From Mesostigma viride (lineage: Eukaryota > Streptophyta > Mesostigmatophyceae > Mesostigmatales > Mesostigmataceae): a stretch of 64,000 nt of DNA. Position 1 is the stretch's first letter. Every line of letters starts with the position of its first letter. The DNA lies in NCBI GenBank assembly GCA_009746045.1, contig RPFO01000188.1, forward strand, positions 783,016 to 847,015, given 5' to 3'. The notes beneath the pieces were generated by a model that did no database searches, was not told the DNA's origin, and saw nothing but the letters and a program-made list of their open reading frames with translations. Below, in pieces: positions 42,171-52,546 of the stretch. The position numbers and the translations under genes were made by a program.

Positions 42171-43867
42171 AAATAGGACTGAGTATGCCAACTTTGAGAT
42201 CATGTAGCGGTAAGGGTAGGGGGGTACCCCATATGTTTGATATGCATCAGAGCACTCAATATCATGCTAATGCTTGGGCATATGCCTAAAAAATCATATG
42301 TTGACCAAATCATGTAAAATTTTACAAGGGTGTCAACCCATGCTCGCGATTTGGCAATTTTCTGTGGAAGGGCGAGTTGGGAAAATTCAATAAAATCCAT
42401 ATGCATGTTGAAAAAATATAGGCGTGTAAACAATATAGTTCTTGAAACATGGCAAAAAACTGGGCTCAATTTGGCCACAGCCTCTACCTGAAACTCACCA
42501 AAAACCACCAGCCCTAAGAATGGGTTTCGAGGTTGCTAGCAATGTGCAAGCATGTAAGTGCGGTCATACTACACACCACCGTGGCAACCAACCATGCCAA
42601 TCAACTCATTTCCCTTCTAGCATAACAGGAAAACATACTTGCATCATCATATTGCAGTTATATTATACCTTAGTATATGTGTGAGAGCCTATGCACGCAC
42701 GTAGGGAATGGGCATTGATACCTACCTACAAAGGGTTTTATTATGAGCCTTAACCACCAATATAATGGGTAGGTTAAGCATATTTCAATTGTTTTTAACA
42801 AGAATAGAGATGGCTAACACTGTTTTGCCTTGCCATGGCATGGCCAACATACTTGCTGGCACATGATGACAGTGGTTTATCACCAAGATTCTTCACTCAC
42901 CCGTATAAGCTTGAAAGCACGCTGGATGCAGCCCATGGCCATACAATCACGCAGTATGAACGTAGCAAAAGAATAACTAACATCTATGAAGGTATTTAAA
43001 CCAATACAGCGCCTAAAAAACTGCAAAAGTACACTAGGGTAAGGCAAATGCCTGGTAACATCATAAAAAATGGGGGGTTTAGAGGGGGGCAGGCAACGGT
43101 CAAGAAAGCGCATCAAGATTCGAAACTGACAGCGCCTTGCAAGCTCAAACTCATGTAAGAACATAAAAAAACGATGAGGTGACGATATTTCAGCTTTACC
43201 GTGCACGGATGGCGTTATCTTGGCCCAGGCGGTGCCCGCAAAAGTGACACTTGCGGCACACAAACCATGACATGACAGAGTGGTCGAAATAATCAACTCT
43301 TTACTGCCACTGACTTAATTCTATACACATGCATGATAATAAGTAGAAAGAAGCATATAAACCCTTCGAACTGCACCGTAAAGTAAATTTAGTCATCAAT
43401 TCCGTCAACCTGCCTGGTCGCAGTTTTTTCCAGCAAGAGCAGTGCCGACACCTGGTAAATCGCATCCCCGGGAGCTAAAAATTGGTTTGTGTCATCTTTA
43501 GGACATATAAAATCTATTTCCTGGGTTTTACCAGCTAAATCGTCCGCAAACGTAAACTGCATGCATGGGCGCAAGCCGCCATGGCTAGGTCGTGCATTTC
43601 CGGAACTCGCGTTTCACGTGAAAAAGTACCCTTACCACCTGTACTTTGACCGTACATTTAGCCGCCCAAACAAAATCCAAAAAAATCGCAAAAATATGTC
43701 TAAGAAAGGTCATTTCACGTAGTATTTGAATAAATTTCGAGGGAATTTTTTTGACAAACATTCCGACTTGGGCGAATTTTCTACGAAACCCAAAAACTCA
43801 GTCCTAAGAATAGGACTGAGTTGAACTCAGTCCTAAGAATAGGTGCAGTGACGAACGACGTGTTAAA
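42138..43867. mobile_element. Possible 1.7-kb inserted element with inverted ends and hairpins
   Basis: TTTAACACGTCGTACGTCA at 42138-42156 is mirrored at 43849-43867 with one mismatch. Next to each end lies the perfect hairpin ACTCAGTCCTA...TAGGACTGAGT (42158-42183 and 43796-43821, with half of another at 43826-43842). The DNA inside is clearly more AT-rich than the flanking genes. It contains minus-strand open frames, for example 42880-43296 and 43389-43574, that I cannot assign. The left end overlaps the last codons of gene A, so the stop of gene A may be supplied by the insertion. Alternatively the hairpins are transcription terminators between two host-element genes. Confidence 0.5.
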
Positions 43868-43870
43868 CTC

Positions 43871-45747
43871 ATGACTGGAGATATGAAAGCGGATTCGAGG
43901 GCTTCACTGTCGGAAGATGAAGTGTTTGATATTGTCAGGAAAGGATTTGTTGACATGTCCAACAGTGACTTTATCGTAATTGTGCCGGGAAGAATGAATC
44001 ACGTAGGAGGATTGGAGGAGCGCGCACATGAAGTGATCGCGCATTTGGACATGACAAGAGACCACTTACTGCAATCTTTTGTTAAGTGGCGGACCGACTT
44101 TCTTGTCAGCCCGGACGCCAGCCTTTCGCGGGAAGCGGTCGCTTTCTTTTTGGATTGGGCTGGACAGGTGATCCAAAGTTTCCGGCACCGGGAGGACTTC
44201 CATGTTATTCAGACATATAAGCCACACCGGGAAGTCGTCCAGGAATGGTTGGATCAAATCTCGTTGGTTGATTGTCTCCAGAGTATCCGAACCAAGACAG
44301 ACACGGAGTGGTCTGATTTAGAGGCGGGAGGCCATTGGCAGTCCCTCGAGTTGTTCTTCGAGGCGGAATTGAGGCGGCAACTGGAAAAGGAGAGAGCCCA
44401 TCAAGTGCCGATATGGCCTTTGGGGAAGATTTTGAGGAGGTGGAAGTTCTACGTTTCGGTACGTTAACTTGCCGATATCGTTTATCGATTTGGGTTGTTT
44501 CCATTCCCTGAATAGGGCTCTATATGCTGACCAACCTTCATGGTTTGTCCTGTCATATCATGCAGGGGGGCTCCATGCCAGGGGACGTATCGGAGGATGT
44601 AACGAATTTGTCAGACTTGGTTGATAAGGTGGGTGCTTGTCCGTCGAGTTTCCACGAGCATCTTACATGGGGTCTAGCTGCAGGTAGACCCTCACCCTTT
44701 TATTGAGACTGACATCTTCGGCTAATTTCAACGGTGCCCCCAACCAATCTGTTGTCTTTTTTCAGGGGGCGGCTGCGGCGATGGCTGTTGACAGTGCTGG
44801 TCTTTGGTCTGGACTCGAGATGGAAATGGTAAGCATTAAACGATATCCGGATGTCTGCATTTCGCCTGAAGTTTTAGTGAGCGCATTATGCGAAATATAC
44901 AAATGTCGACTAATTTTGATTTCCAATGAGCTGTCGTATTCGGTGTTGACAGGGGGGGGTTTGGCCTCAGCAGGCGCTGCCGGAGAGGAAGAAAACGCTG
45001 GAGGAGATGAGGATGGGGGGGATGAAAACGCTGGAGGAGATGAGGATGGGGGAGACGCTGAGGGAGAAGTGGCTGTGCAGGTACGTTCATCCGCCGCGAG
45101 TTCGTGTGATTTTTTTCGTGCTGAGGGGTATCTCCGCAGAGAGACGATGGTGCAACAATCGAACTGAGGTCAAGTCCCTTCTTGTTCGTTTTTTTTTGTC
45201 ATGCAGGCGGGGGCTGTCGCTGGGGGTACTGCGGGGGGGAAGGCGGCGAAGCCCCATTGACTGAGCATGAAAGGGAAAAGCTGGATTCCCGCAAGAAGGT
45301 TGCGAAGGATCATATTATTGCTGTTGGCCTGATCATGCTTAAGTCTCCGCCCGATGGCGTCGATTCGGAGGGACCTGCGGGGTCCGAGTTTCGCAAGTAC
45401 CTGACACGACTTGAGGCGGAAGTCGATGCCGATTTCGATACGGAGGTGTTGGGTGCCGCTACCTTTAAAGTGAATTGGCATATGAATTTGTAAATCTGGT
45501 GAAGTCGAAAGCCACCAAGAATTTCAAGTGGCAGCCTAAGGAGTACTCAGAGGCAAAGGTTGACAAGATCGAGAAATTCATGAAGGCTGATTTTCGTCGT
45601 CGGGCCGCTGAGGGAAAAAGGGCGCTGAATGCGGTGGCAAAGGCCAACAGTAAGAAGAACGCGGAGGCGAAGGCGGCGGAGAAGGAGGCGAAGAAGGCGG
45701 AGAAGGAGAAGGCTAAGGAGGCCAAGAAGCAGCAGAAAACTGGACAG
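43871..45747 (+). CDS. Gene B, exons 1-5: unknown acidic/charged protein
   Basis: Proposed exons: 43871-44458, 44566-44628, 44766-44828, 44953-45080 and 45207-45747, all with GT...AG borders. Exon 1 starts MTGDMKADSRASLSEDEVFD and reads as a soluble, helical domain of about 195 residues. Exon 4 repeats the unit coding N-A-G-G-D-E-D-G-G-D. Exon 5 has L-D-S-R-K-K-V-A-K-D and, after a frame change near 45470, a Lys/Ala/Glu-rich coiled coil (A-E-A-K-A-A-E-K-E-A-K-K). No known domain is recognised. The exons may be one gene with the three blocks that follow, which run to 50536 on the same strand with short introns. Confidence 0.45.
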
Positions 45748-45936
45748 GTACGATTGTTGTGAAAATTTAGACCTCTCGCTGCGGGTAGACGCTGACTGGC
45801 TGCGGGACTTGGTGTTTAGTGTCAGTAAGGTATTATTCCAACAGAACTTTGTTCGTCCCTGAACAGGATGTCGTGGTCGGCCTAAATATTACTGACTTGA
45901 GCAAATCCTGCGGTCCTTTTCGATTTTTTACTTCAG

Positions 45937-47102
45937 GATGACGGGGGGACGAAGACGCCACGGTGGAGAAGAAGTTACCTGGTCATGACGCCGTGTTCGC
46001 GCTGGTGAAGGATATGCTCAAGTACTGCTCGAGTAGGCGGATGGCGGACGTCGATGACCTGCCAAACTGGCCCGAGTTCTCCCCCTTTCTTGAGCTGCTC
46101 CGGTCACTCAACAAGCTTTTTAAGGAGGGGGTGCTCACGAGCAGTGGGAACCCGGACACCGACCCTATCATTGAAAGCTGGAAGCCTTCGAAAAAGGTCG
46201 ACTCGAACAAGGAGGTCAGGGACCAGAACATCCGGAAGGCCAATTCTCTCAGGGAAACGCGTTGGATTCGGCCGGCCGATTTTAAGCAGACCGGATGTTT
46301 CAGTATGCGGATCCAGACGGTCAACGCGCTTATTTTGCCAGAGGCTTTGAGGCAGCGGCGTTTAAACCTTGAAACCATTAAGGAGAACGGCCGCATTCTC
46401 CTCAATGCGCGGGACAACGCTTGCACTTCAAGGTTGTTGTCCCGGTCTGGCAGTTCCCTTTCCAGGCGCTTGCCGAATCTCAACCTGACCTGTTCGACAA
46501 GCAAATCTTGTGCATGCCGGATTTCGTCAAGTGGCTGAAGCATTCACCACGGCGCCAAGATTGACGCGGAGGATGTGGGGTCCAGGTACTTCCGGCCCCT
46601 TTCGGATACTGAAGTCGACGTGTGGCTTAACACGGAGTCCACCACCTCTTTCCTCGCGAGAGGACTTGAGTGGCGTACCTACGCCAGGGTGGACGAGGTG
46701 GAAGCAGTTTTGCCTCAGGAGATCCAGGGCAGTCGGGATGTTTTCAACCTGCTGTGCAATACTGCGATGAAGTCCTACGATCCGAAATTTTTTGAGGAAC
46801 GGGTACCGGTACCGTATCTGGTTCTCCGGTACGCGGTGGTGGATGGGAACCACTACTTTAAGGGGTTAAAGTCGTTTCTCAGGGGGCCGGATGGCGGGTG
46901 GGGAGAGGTTCGGGCAATGATGTGCGAGGGTGGGGCGGAGTCCAATTTCGCAAATACTCCTAAGGAGGCGGAGCACGCATTCCAGGACCTGTTGCGGAAA
47001 TTCCGTGGTGGTTACATGGGTACGAACGTCATTCTTCTCAAGGGTGGCGACCTGCTCCCGTCGTGGAGTGAGCTGCGAAATCTACCTAAGGCAAAAGAAG
47101 AT
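45937..47102 (+). CDS. Gene B, exon 6: unknown domain with V-D-G-N-H motif
   Basis: After an acceptor at 45936 (an alternative acceptor lies at 45866) this block encodes V-F-A-L-V-K-D-M-L-K-Y-C, then S-M-R-I-Q-T-V-N-A-L-I, then L-C-M-P-D-F-V-K-W-L. The last part has V-P-V-P-Y-L-V-L-R-Y-A-V-V-D-G-N-H-Y-F-K-G-L. The V-D-G-N-H pattern after a beta strand recalls the ParB/sulfiredoxin fold (G-N-H-R or G-H-R-R), but the Arg is absent and the rest is unclear, so I treat this as a hint only. The frame changes at about 46430 and 46545. Confidence 0.45.
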
Positions 47103-47357
47103 GTAAGCTATCTATTTTGGCAGGGTCTAGCTGCGGGTAGACCCTCGGAATTTTCGTGGTTGTTTTTTGTGTGCGCTTCAAGTTTTTTGCGAGGGTCTCG
47201 CTGCAGCTAGACCCTCTCCTTTTTTTTGTTGGAATTTTCGTTGCGTATTGTCGGCCGTTTCTTTTTCGAATTTTGTTAGGGTCTATCCGCAGCTATACCC
47301 CTCGCCTTTTATGACTGAGTTTTGTCGTTGCTCGCTCGATGTTAATTGATGTCGCAG
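47103..47357 (+). other. Intron carrying three palindromes
   Basis: GTAAGC donor and GATGTCGCAG acceptor border this 255-base intron. Palindrome copies begin at 47123, 47192 and 47278, so nearly a third of the intron is palindrome. The spacers contain T-rich tracts (TTTTTTTTGTTGG, TTTCTTTTTCG). The first copy starts 18 bases after the donor. Confidence 0.8.
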
Positions 47358-49878
47358 GCGGTGCTGACCGGCAAGCTGGAGAAGCTGTTCGACATCGCCA
47401 AGGGGGCGAATTCGGAGGACTTAGCCGTGGCGGATCGTACGCTGGGCCAGGCGTTGCTTGACGTGTGGAACTACAACAAGCTATATCTATACGGCAAAGT
47501 CACGCGTGGGAAGGGCCACTATATTGCGGATGGCCACTATACCAATCTGCTCACGTACATCCTCCCGGCTATGCGGCAAGCGGGGGGAAGGGAAGGGAAT
47601 GTGGAGCCGGCAGCGGTGGATGTACACGAGGAGGAAGCAGAAGGAAAGAAAAAGCCGGCCCACAGCATTGCTTCAGTGCATTCCGCTTACAGTCGCACGC
47701 TGGCCAACACGTTTCTCCGTCTGACACAGGAGCAGACTGATGATCCTGCCTCAACGAAACCCGCGCCTGAGGAGGTGATGATGCAAAGGTGCAAATTCGC
47801 GAATGCAGAGGGGGAGAAGAAAGGCCAGAAGGTCTCTTGGACTTCTTTCAGGAACTTGGCCAGCCTTCCTATGATGGACGCCGTGATCGATTGCATCATG
47901 AGCTGCCAGGTTGGACCGGAAAAGCTCACCAAGTTGGTGGAGATCGCCAAGGATGTGCTGGAGTGCCTGCGGCTGACCATTTGCGCCAGATTCAAGGAGG
48001 ATGTGACGCTGGAAGCGCGATGCAAGGACGCAAATGGCAAGGAGTTTGTGGCGTCTCATATTTTCGAACTCGTCTTCAATCTCCATCCTCTCGCTCGGCC
48101 GGTCGGCAGGAAGGAGATTGTGGCCAGATACCGGGAATTTTGGGATGTGGCCGTCATCATAACGAGGAACATCGCCTACCTTCTTAAAGCCAAAAAACAC
48201 GCCGCACATCTGAGGATTCCGAGAAAGGATCTCAGTAATGGCAAGATCGACTTTCAGGAGATTCTGCTAAAAGAGAGCGAGGACAAGACGGTGGGTTTGG
48301 CACTTTTGGCTCCGGAAGCGTTCAGGAAGTACGCTCCAAAAGTTGGATTACTCGAAGGGGGGGAAGGAGGCGGCGATGAAGGGGCCGGTGAAGGGGCTGG
48401 AGAAGGGGAAGGGGAAGGGGAAGGGGAAGGAGACGGAGGCGAAGAAGGAGGAGGAGGCGAAGGAGGAGGAGGAGTGGGACGTGAAGTATGAGTGGCAGAG
48501 TGTGGACTGGGGCCGTCGCCGGGTCTGGTTTTGCTGTCAGGAACTAGACGGTGATGATGATGACAAGTCGCTCGTCAAGCAGGTGGCAGGCGAGGTTGCC
48601 TCAGCTTCAGCCCGCCCCTTTCCCTTGGGCAGGTCCCTTCCGTGCCTGAGCCTGCTGAACTTGGCGAACATTTGGGGTGATAAGTGGAGTAACTTTCAGA
48701 GAGGGTGGTGGGCGTTCGGTCCTTGCCCGACAGCTTCGGACATTCCCCAACCGGGCGGGATGTACGATCATGTGCTGAAGGCTTGCGCCCACGAGTTTTT
48801 CTCCAGGTTCGAACCGATGGTGATCGTGTTTGGTACCGAGACGGAGATTAAGGGGTTTCAAGAGATAGTGGAAAGGATCGGGAAAGGGAGTGAATTGTGG
48901 GAGCGGCTTGAACAGGGGGAAGGTGATGGGGGGCCTAGGCTCGGAAGGGCGAAGAAGCGAAAAGCTTCCCACGAAGCTGGGGGATTGTCCGCCGTGGTGG
49001 AGAGGGATGACCAACAGTTGTTGGAGGGAGGGGATGGAGGGGATGGAGGTCCGGCAGGAGGGTCTAACCGCGGAGAGACCCCCGTCGAGGTCAGAACGCA
49101 GCAGGCCGAACAGATGACGGGGCCTGAAGGTGATTCGGATCCGCCTGCGGCGAAGAAGCCCGCTTCTCAAGTGACTCGACGGGCAGTCGTGTCACTTGTT
49201 GAGGATGATGGAGGTGGGCCTTCCAAGCCTGCCGCGTCGCAGCCCGTTTTTCAGGTTCCGAAGAAGCAGCTTCGGGTTCCCGCCGACTCTGCCCACCCCG
49301 GCGCCTCTGCCCAGTTCTCAGGTACCGAAGAAGCAGCTTCGGGTTCCCCCGCCGACTCTGGCCATTTCTCAGGTACCGAAGAAGCAGCTTCGTAAGCCAG
49401 TTGTGGCAGTGGCTGATTCGGACGACGATGCTGAGGAGGAGGAGGAGGAGGAGGACGACGATGCTGAGGAGGAGGAGGGGGAGGAGGAGGAGGAGGAGGA
49501 GGAGCAGCACGTTGCTACCAAGAAATCCGCCAAGGGTGGGAAGGCTGCGGAGCACGTTGCTTCCAAGAAATCGGCCAAGGTGGGGAAGCCTCCCAAGCCT
49601 GCCCTGCCTCAGAAACGGCGTCGAAAAGCAGTTGTGCTTTCAGATTCGGACGATGAGGAGGAGAAGGAGGAGGAGGATGGCGGCGGAGAGGAGGAGGACG
49701 GGGGAAAGGAGCGCGTTGCTTCCAAGAAGTTACCCAAGACCGCGAAGACTGCCAAGGTTGCCGAGCCCGCCAAACCCGCCCCGGCGCCTGCCCCCCACCC
49801 CCAGACGGGGTCTACCTGCGAGCAGAGGTCGAAGGAAAAGGCCAAAAAGGGTAAGAAAAAATCTGCGAGTGAATTCTG
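47358..49878 (+). CDS. Gene B, exon 7: large unknown protein with acidic C-terminus
   Basis: The first part starts Q-A-V-L-T-G-K-L-E-K-L-F-D and is a helical domain of about 330 residues (L-L-D-V-W-N-Y-N-K-L-Y-L-Y-G; L-A-S-L-P-M-M-D-A-V-I-D). A Gly/Glu/Lys repeat coded by GAAGGGG units at about 48395-48470 follows, and the frame changes there. Then W-D-V-K-Y-E-W-Q-S-V-D-W-G begins a second folded-looking region with W-W-A-F-G-P-C-P and V-I-V-F-G-T-E-T-E-I. The end is a run of repeated V-P-K-K-Q-L-R units and Asp/Glu tracts with K-K-S-A-K, typical of disordered nuclear proteins. One palindrome lies in the coding part at 49059. No family recognised. Confidence 0.45.
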
Positions 49879-49973
49879 GTATGTAGAGTGTTTTGATTTT
49901 TTACGGTTGGCAGTCCGATTTCTACTAACTCGATTTTAGTCATGCGTTGATGGCATGATCGGTTTGCTCGCAG

Positions 49974-50536
49974 GTAATGAGGATGTGGAGCAGTTACTTC
50001 GCTTGGCTAATGTGGCGGTGGGCTTCGGACCAGCGGCTGTACATGCTGACACTTCCGGACGGGAGGAGCCTAAGGGGGCGGAAGACAGTCAGGCGGGCGA
50101 TGAGGATGATGACAAGCCCACGTTGGAAATGAGACTTATGGACGGGGAAATGGGGTTCGGAGCACCAGAGGCCTTTTGGTGTGATGGGTGGACTTCAGCC
50201 ATTATGCAAGCAGGGAACAAGGATACGGCTACGCCAATGTATGCCAAGCTAGAAGACGTCATGCTTTATGGGCAGGTGTCTGGATACGACACCAAGTGGA
50301 GGGACGTCGCATTTAAGTTTTTCGCTGAGGGGGAGAAGGGAGGGAAGTTGAAGAACAAGTTGTGGTGGATGCCGCTGGACTACGCGATGAAGGTGGTAAA
50401 GCTGACGGATGGCAAGAGCTGGAAGGATGTGGAAGTCTGGGCGCCTGCAAAGGAGATCGATAAGAAGAGGAGGAACTCGAAAACGGAACAGCAGATCGCG
50501 GAAGCGAAATTACGGAAGAGGCCCTCGAAAGTGTGA
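49974..50536 (+). CDS. Gene B, last exon: unknown C-terminal domain
   Basis: Acceptor CTCGCAG at 49973, then N-E-D-V-E-Q-L-L-R-L-A-N. After an acidic linker the domain reads F-W-C-D-G-W-T-S-A-I and L-W-W-M-P-L-D-Y-A-M-K-V-V, with a basic tail ending A-K-L-R-K-R-P-S-K-V. Trp-rich segments followed by a basic tail could bind nucleic acid or chromatin, but this is a guess. It ends about 300 bases before the right terminal repeat of the giant element. From 50540 to 50740 no gene is seen. Confidence 0.45.
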
Positions 50537-50739
50537 GGGAAAGTTAGCACTTGGACATGCGCTGGCAATGCTCGTCCTATGGTTAATACAAAGGTTAGGA
50601 TGATGTCGAGTCTCTCCACGTAAAATTTACATGAATTACTAACTTTCAAGCCTCTCGATGTGGAATGTACGCTCAAATTGACATGAATTAAGCATTATGA
50701 CACCAAATTAGCTCGAACGAAAATACGCGATCGGACGCC

Positions 50740-50834
50740 AAATTCGCGCGAAAAAACGCGATCGGACGATTGAAACTAGCGTTTTTTTCTTGCAAAATGC
50801 GCCAAAAATGACCCCATTCCGCGTGGGACCTCCC
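50740..50834 (-). repeat. Right terminal inverted repeat of the giant element
   Basis: The reverse complement begins GGGAGGTCCCACGCGGAATG and continues, after a gap, with TTGCAAGAAAAAAACGCT and TTTCAATCGTCCGATCGCG. The motif CGATCGGACG occurs twice further in (about 50729 and 50759), a candidate subterminal protein-binding repeat. Confidence 0.85.
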
Positions 50835-51113
50835 GGACATGTGCTACACTAGACGTGACGGGCTCACACCCGGGCAGCCTCCTGGTTTGTCTGTAATATG
50901 GAGGCAGATGGTACGCACGGATAGATGGCAGGTAGTGATGAAGGAGACCACCCCCAAGCCTGTGGGGGCTCCGCGTGTGACCAAGTATGGCATTCATAGC
51001 GATTCGGGCCGCGGTGCCCACACCCCCGTAACTAGGACCTAGATAGCTTACACCATCCATTCCATCCCATGTTCCCCTCCCACTGAGGACTTATGCTCAG
51101 GTGACGCAGTCAC
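50835..51113 (+). mobile_element. LINE-1-type copy, right half (3' end)
   Basis: Resumes exactly where 24221 stops, apart from the duplicated GGACA, and encodes [11 protein letters not shown] to [11 protein letters not shown] with a 3' UTR ending GACGCAGTCACGTC followed by TATATATTAATGG. Same orientation as 23119-24221. Confidence 0.93.
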
Positions 51114-51314
51114 GTCTATATATTAATGGCGGACATTATTAGGGGTTGATTATGTAGTAGTTGTGGGCCGCAGTTGTCAATGTGGTTCGCTCGTGCGTGG
51201 GTCACAGGTTCGTGTAAGAAGGGGTGGGGATGCTTGGGTTGCGTTGGTGGCTTGCCTATGGTACGTAGGCGGGCTTGTCGGTGGGCGACCGGTGCAGTGT
51301 TAGTTCTGCTCTTA

Positions 51315-52011
51315 TGTTGCGTCCAAGCCTATTTAATTAGGTTCCTTTAGTGGACAGTTCGGCGCAACAATGTGAAATAGGCGAAGTCTTAGTGTTCGAC
51401 TATTTAGGACTATTTGTACAGCCGGTTCATACGGCGTTGTACTTGCTATTCAGTGGTTTTGTAGTACTTTCGGTACTTTGGTTTATCTGTAGGTGCGCAG
51501 CATGTCAATGTGCGTGGACCTAGTATAATTCGTTTTGGGTCGTACGGTCAATTCGTGTGAACCGTAGCGCCCTAGAGATCTCGGTTGACCATGCGTCCAA
51601 GCAGTGCTGCTTGGCACTGCTTGGCAACGCTGTGAGCCGCCAAGGTTAATAGTGTGTGGGAACGTTCACCATTGTCACCCCCGGAATGAATGAAATGAAT
51701 TGAGTTAATCTCTTTCTCTTTCCGGCTGGGTCACGCCCGCGGGTTTAGGAAATGCATGGTCCTGAATTCCTGTCGTAAATGCTACATGTACCTCGGGAGG
51801 CATTAGCCACGCTTCCCTATATAGAGGTTGTCTCACCGCAGGCTATAACCGGCCAGGGTCAACTGCGCCAGGTTAATTATGTTAGATTAGTTATCGTCCA
51901 TACTAGTCATGGTGTGGATTGCGTAGATTAATATAGCGACCACTGTTCATAATGGTCTATTATGAATCAGGTGTAGATCTTTTACACCCGGCAGTCAGCC
52001 GGGATGTAAAA
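51315..52011 (+). repeat. 5' LTR
   Basis: Starts TGTTGCGTCCAAGCC and ends GGGATGTAAAA. A likely TATA box (CCCTATATAGAGG) is at about 51812-51824. The first ~45 bases can pair as TGTTGCG with CGCAACA. The 3' end is not the usual CA, but the target duplication fixes the border. Confidence 0.93.
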
Positions 52012-52012
52012 C

Positions 52013-52024
52013 TGGTATCGGAGG
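52013..52024 (+). other. Primer-binding site
   Basis: TGGTATCGGAGG lies one base after the left LTR. It is close to TGGTATCAGAGC, the usual complement of the initiator methionine tRNA 3' end. Confidence 0.75.
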
Positions 52025-52546
52025 AATCCACCTGAGTCGCAGAGGTAAATAAGCGCTGTTTATAAGTTTCTAAAACAACTGTAATGTCACATCGCAGACT
52101 TGCCACCTTGCGATTGTGCGTATGTCGTGACCTGCACTCTAGAGGTCATGACCCAGGTTCCTGTCAGGAACGGATTTTTTTTCACGAATTTAATTTTTTC
52201 TTGAGGCGGTAGGTCGATTTACAATTGCCCCTGCCGAAGAGGGGTCATGGGTTCGGTAGTTATTGAATAAGTCCGGCAATCGGCATCGAGAACCTATAGC
52301 GGGTCCATAATCCCCCTATAGTCGACTTTTTAGTGGGGCGGGGTGCTGGCGAGCGTCCGAGGGAATATCCTCATCATCGGCGACCTCTTTTACTTCGGCA
52401 GCGTCCATGGGCACGACACCCGGCAGTCAGCTGGGGGAGTCGAAGACACAGGTATGCCCGGAGTAGGATTGTTCATTATGATAGAACGCTCCTTCGGCCA
52501 TTGCTGTCGAAATTTTAGTTTTTCCTAGACTTGAATTTCTATCAGT

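Larger units (their letters stand above)
41587..49082. repeat. Palindrome family, intron copies in genes A and B (8 copies)
   Basis: Copies begin at 41587 (intron 41488-41682), 44670 (intron 44629-44765), 45125 (intron 45081-45206), 45771 (intron 45748-45936), 47123, 47192 and 47278 (all in intron 47103-47357) and 49059 (inside a coding exon). Introns 44459-44565, 44829-44952 and 49879-49973 have none. Confidence 0.9.
24222..50834. mobile_element. Giant (26.6 kb) TIR DNA transposon inserted in a LINE
   Basis: Left end starts GGTGGTCCCACGCGGAATGG; the reverse complement of the right end starts GGGAGGTCCCACGCGGAATG. The LINE on each side ends and restarts with GGACA, which occurs once in unoccupied LINE copies (reverse complement near 14650-14675 and 63395-63420). 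This is a 5-bp target duplication, or 4 bp if one G belongs to the element. Inside: leftward genes (24693-30831) including a DDE transposase-like gene, a central minisatellite (33090-39685), rightward spliced genes (40283-50536), about 25 short palindromes, and nested insertions (foldback elements, a LINE-2-type copy, a possible 1.7-kb element). No capsid, polymerase or integrase of Polinton type is recognised. Superfamily unknown to me. Confidence 0.85.

Noticed and set aside
24222-50834. Polinton/Maverick identity for the giant element
   Set aside because: No protein-primed polymerase B, retrovirus-type integrase, capsid or packaging ATPase is recognisable, the target duplication is 4-5 bp rather than 6, and the genes are multi-exon.
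24222-50834. KDZ-type transposon identity
   Set aside because: The motifs of the transposase-like gene do not match those I associate with Kyakuja/Dileera/Zisupton transposases, and no TET/JBP gene is seen.
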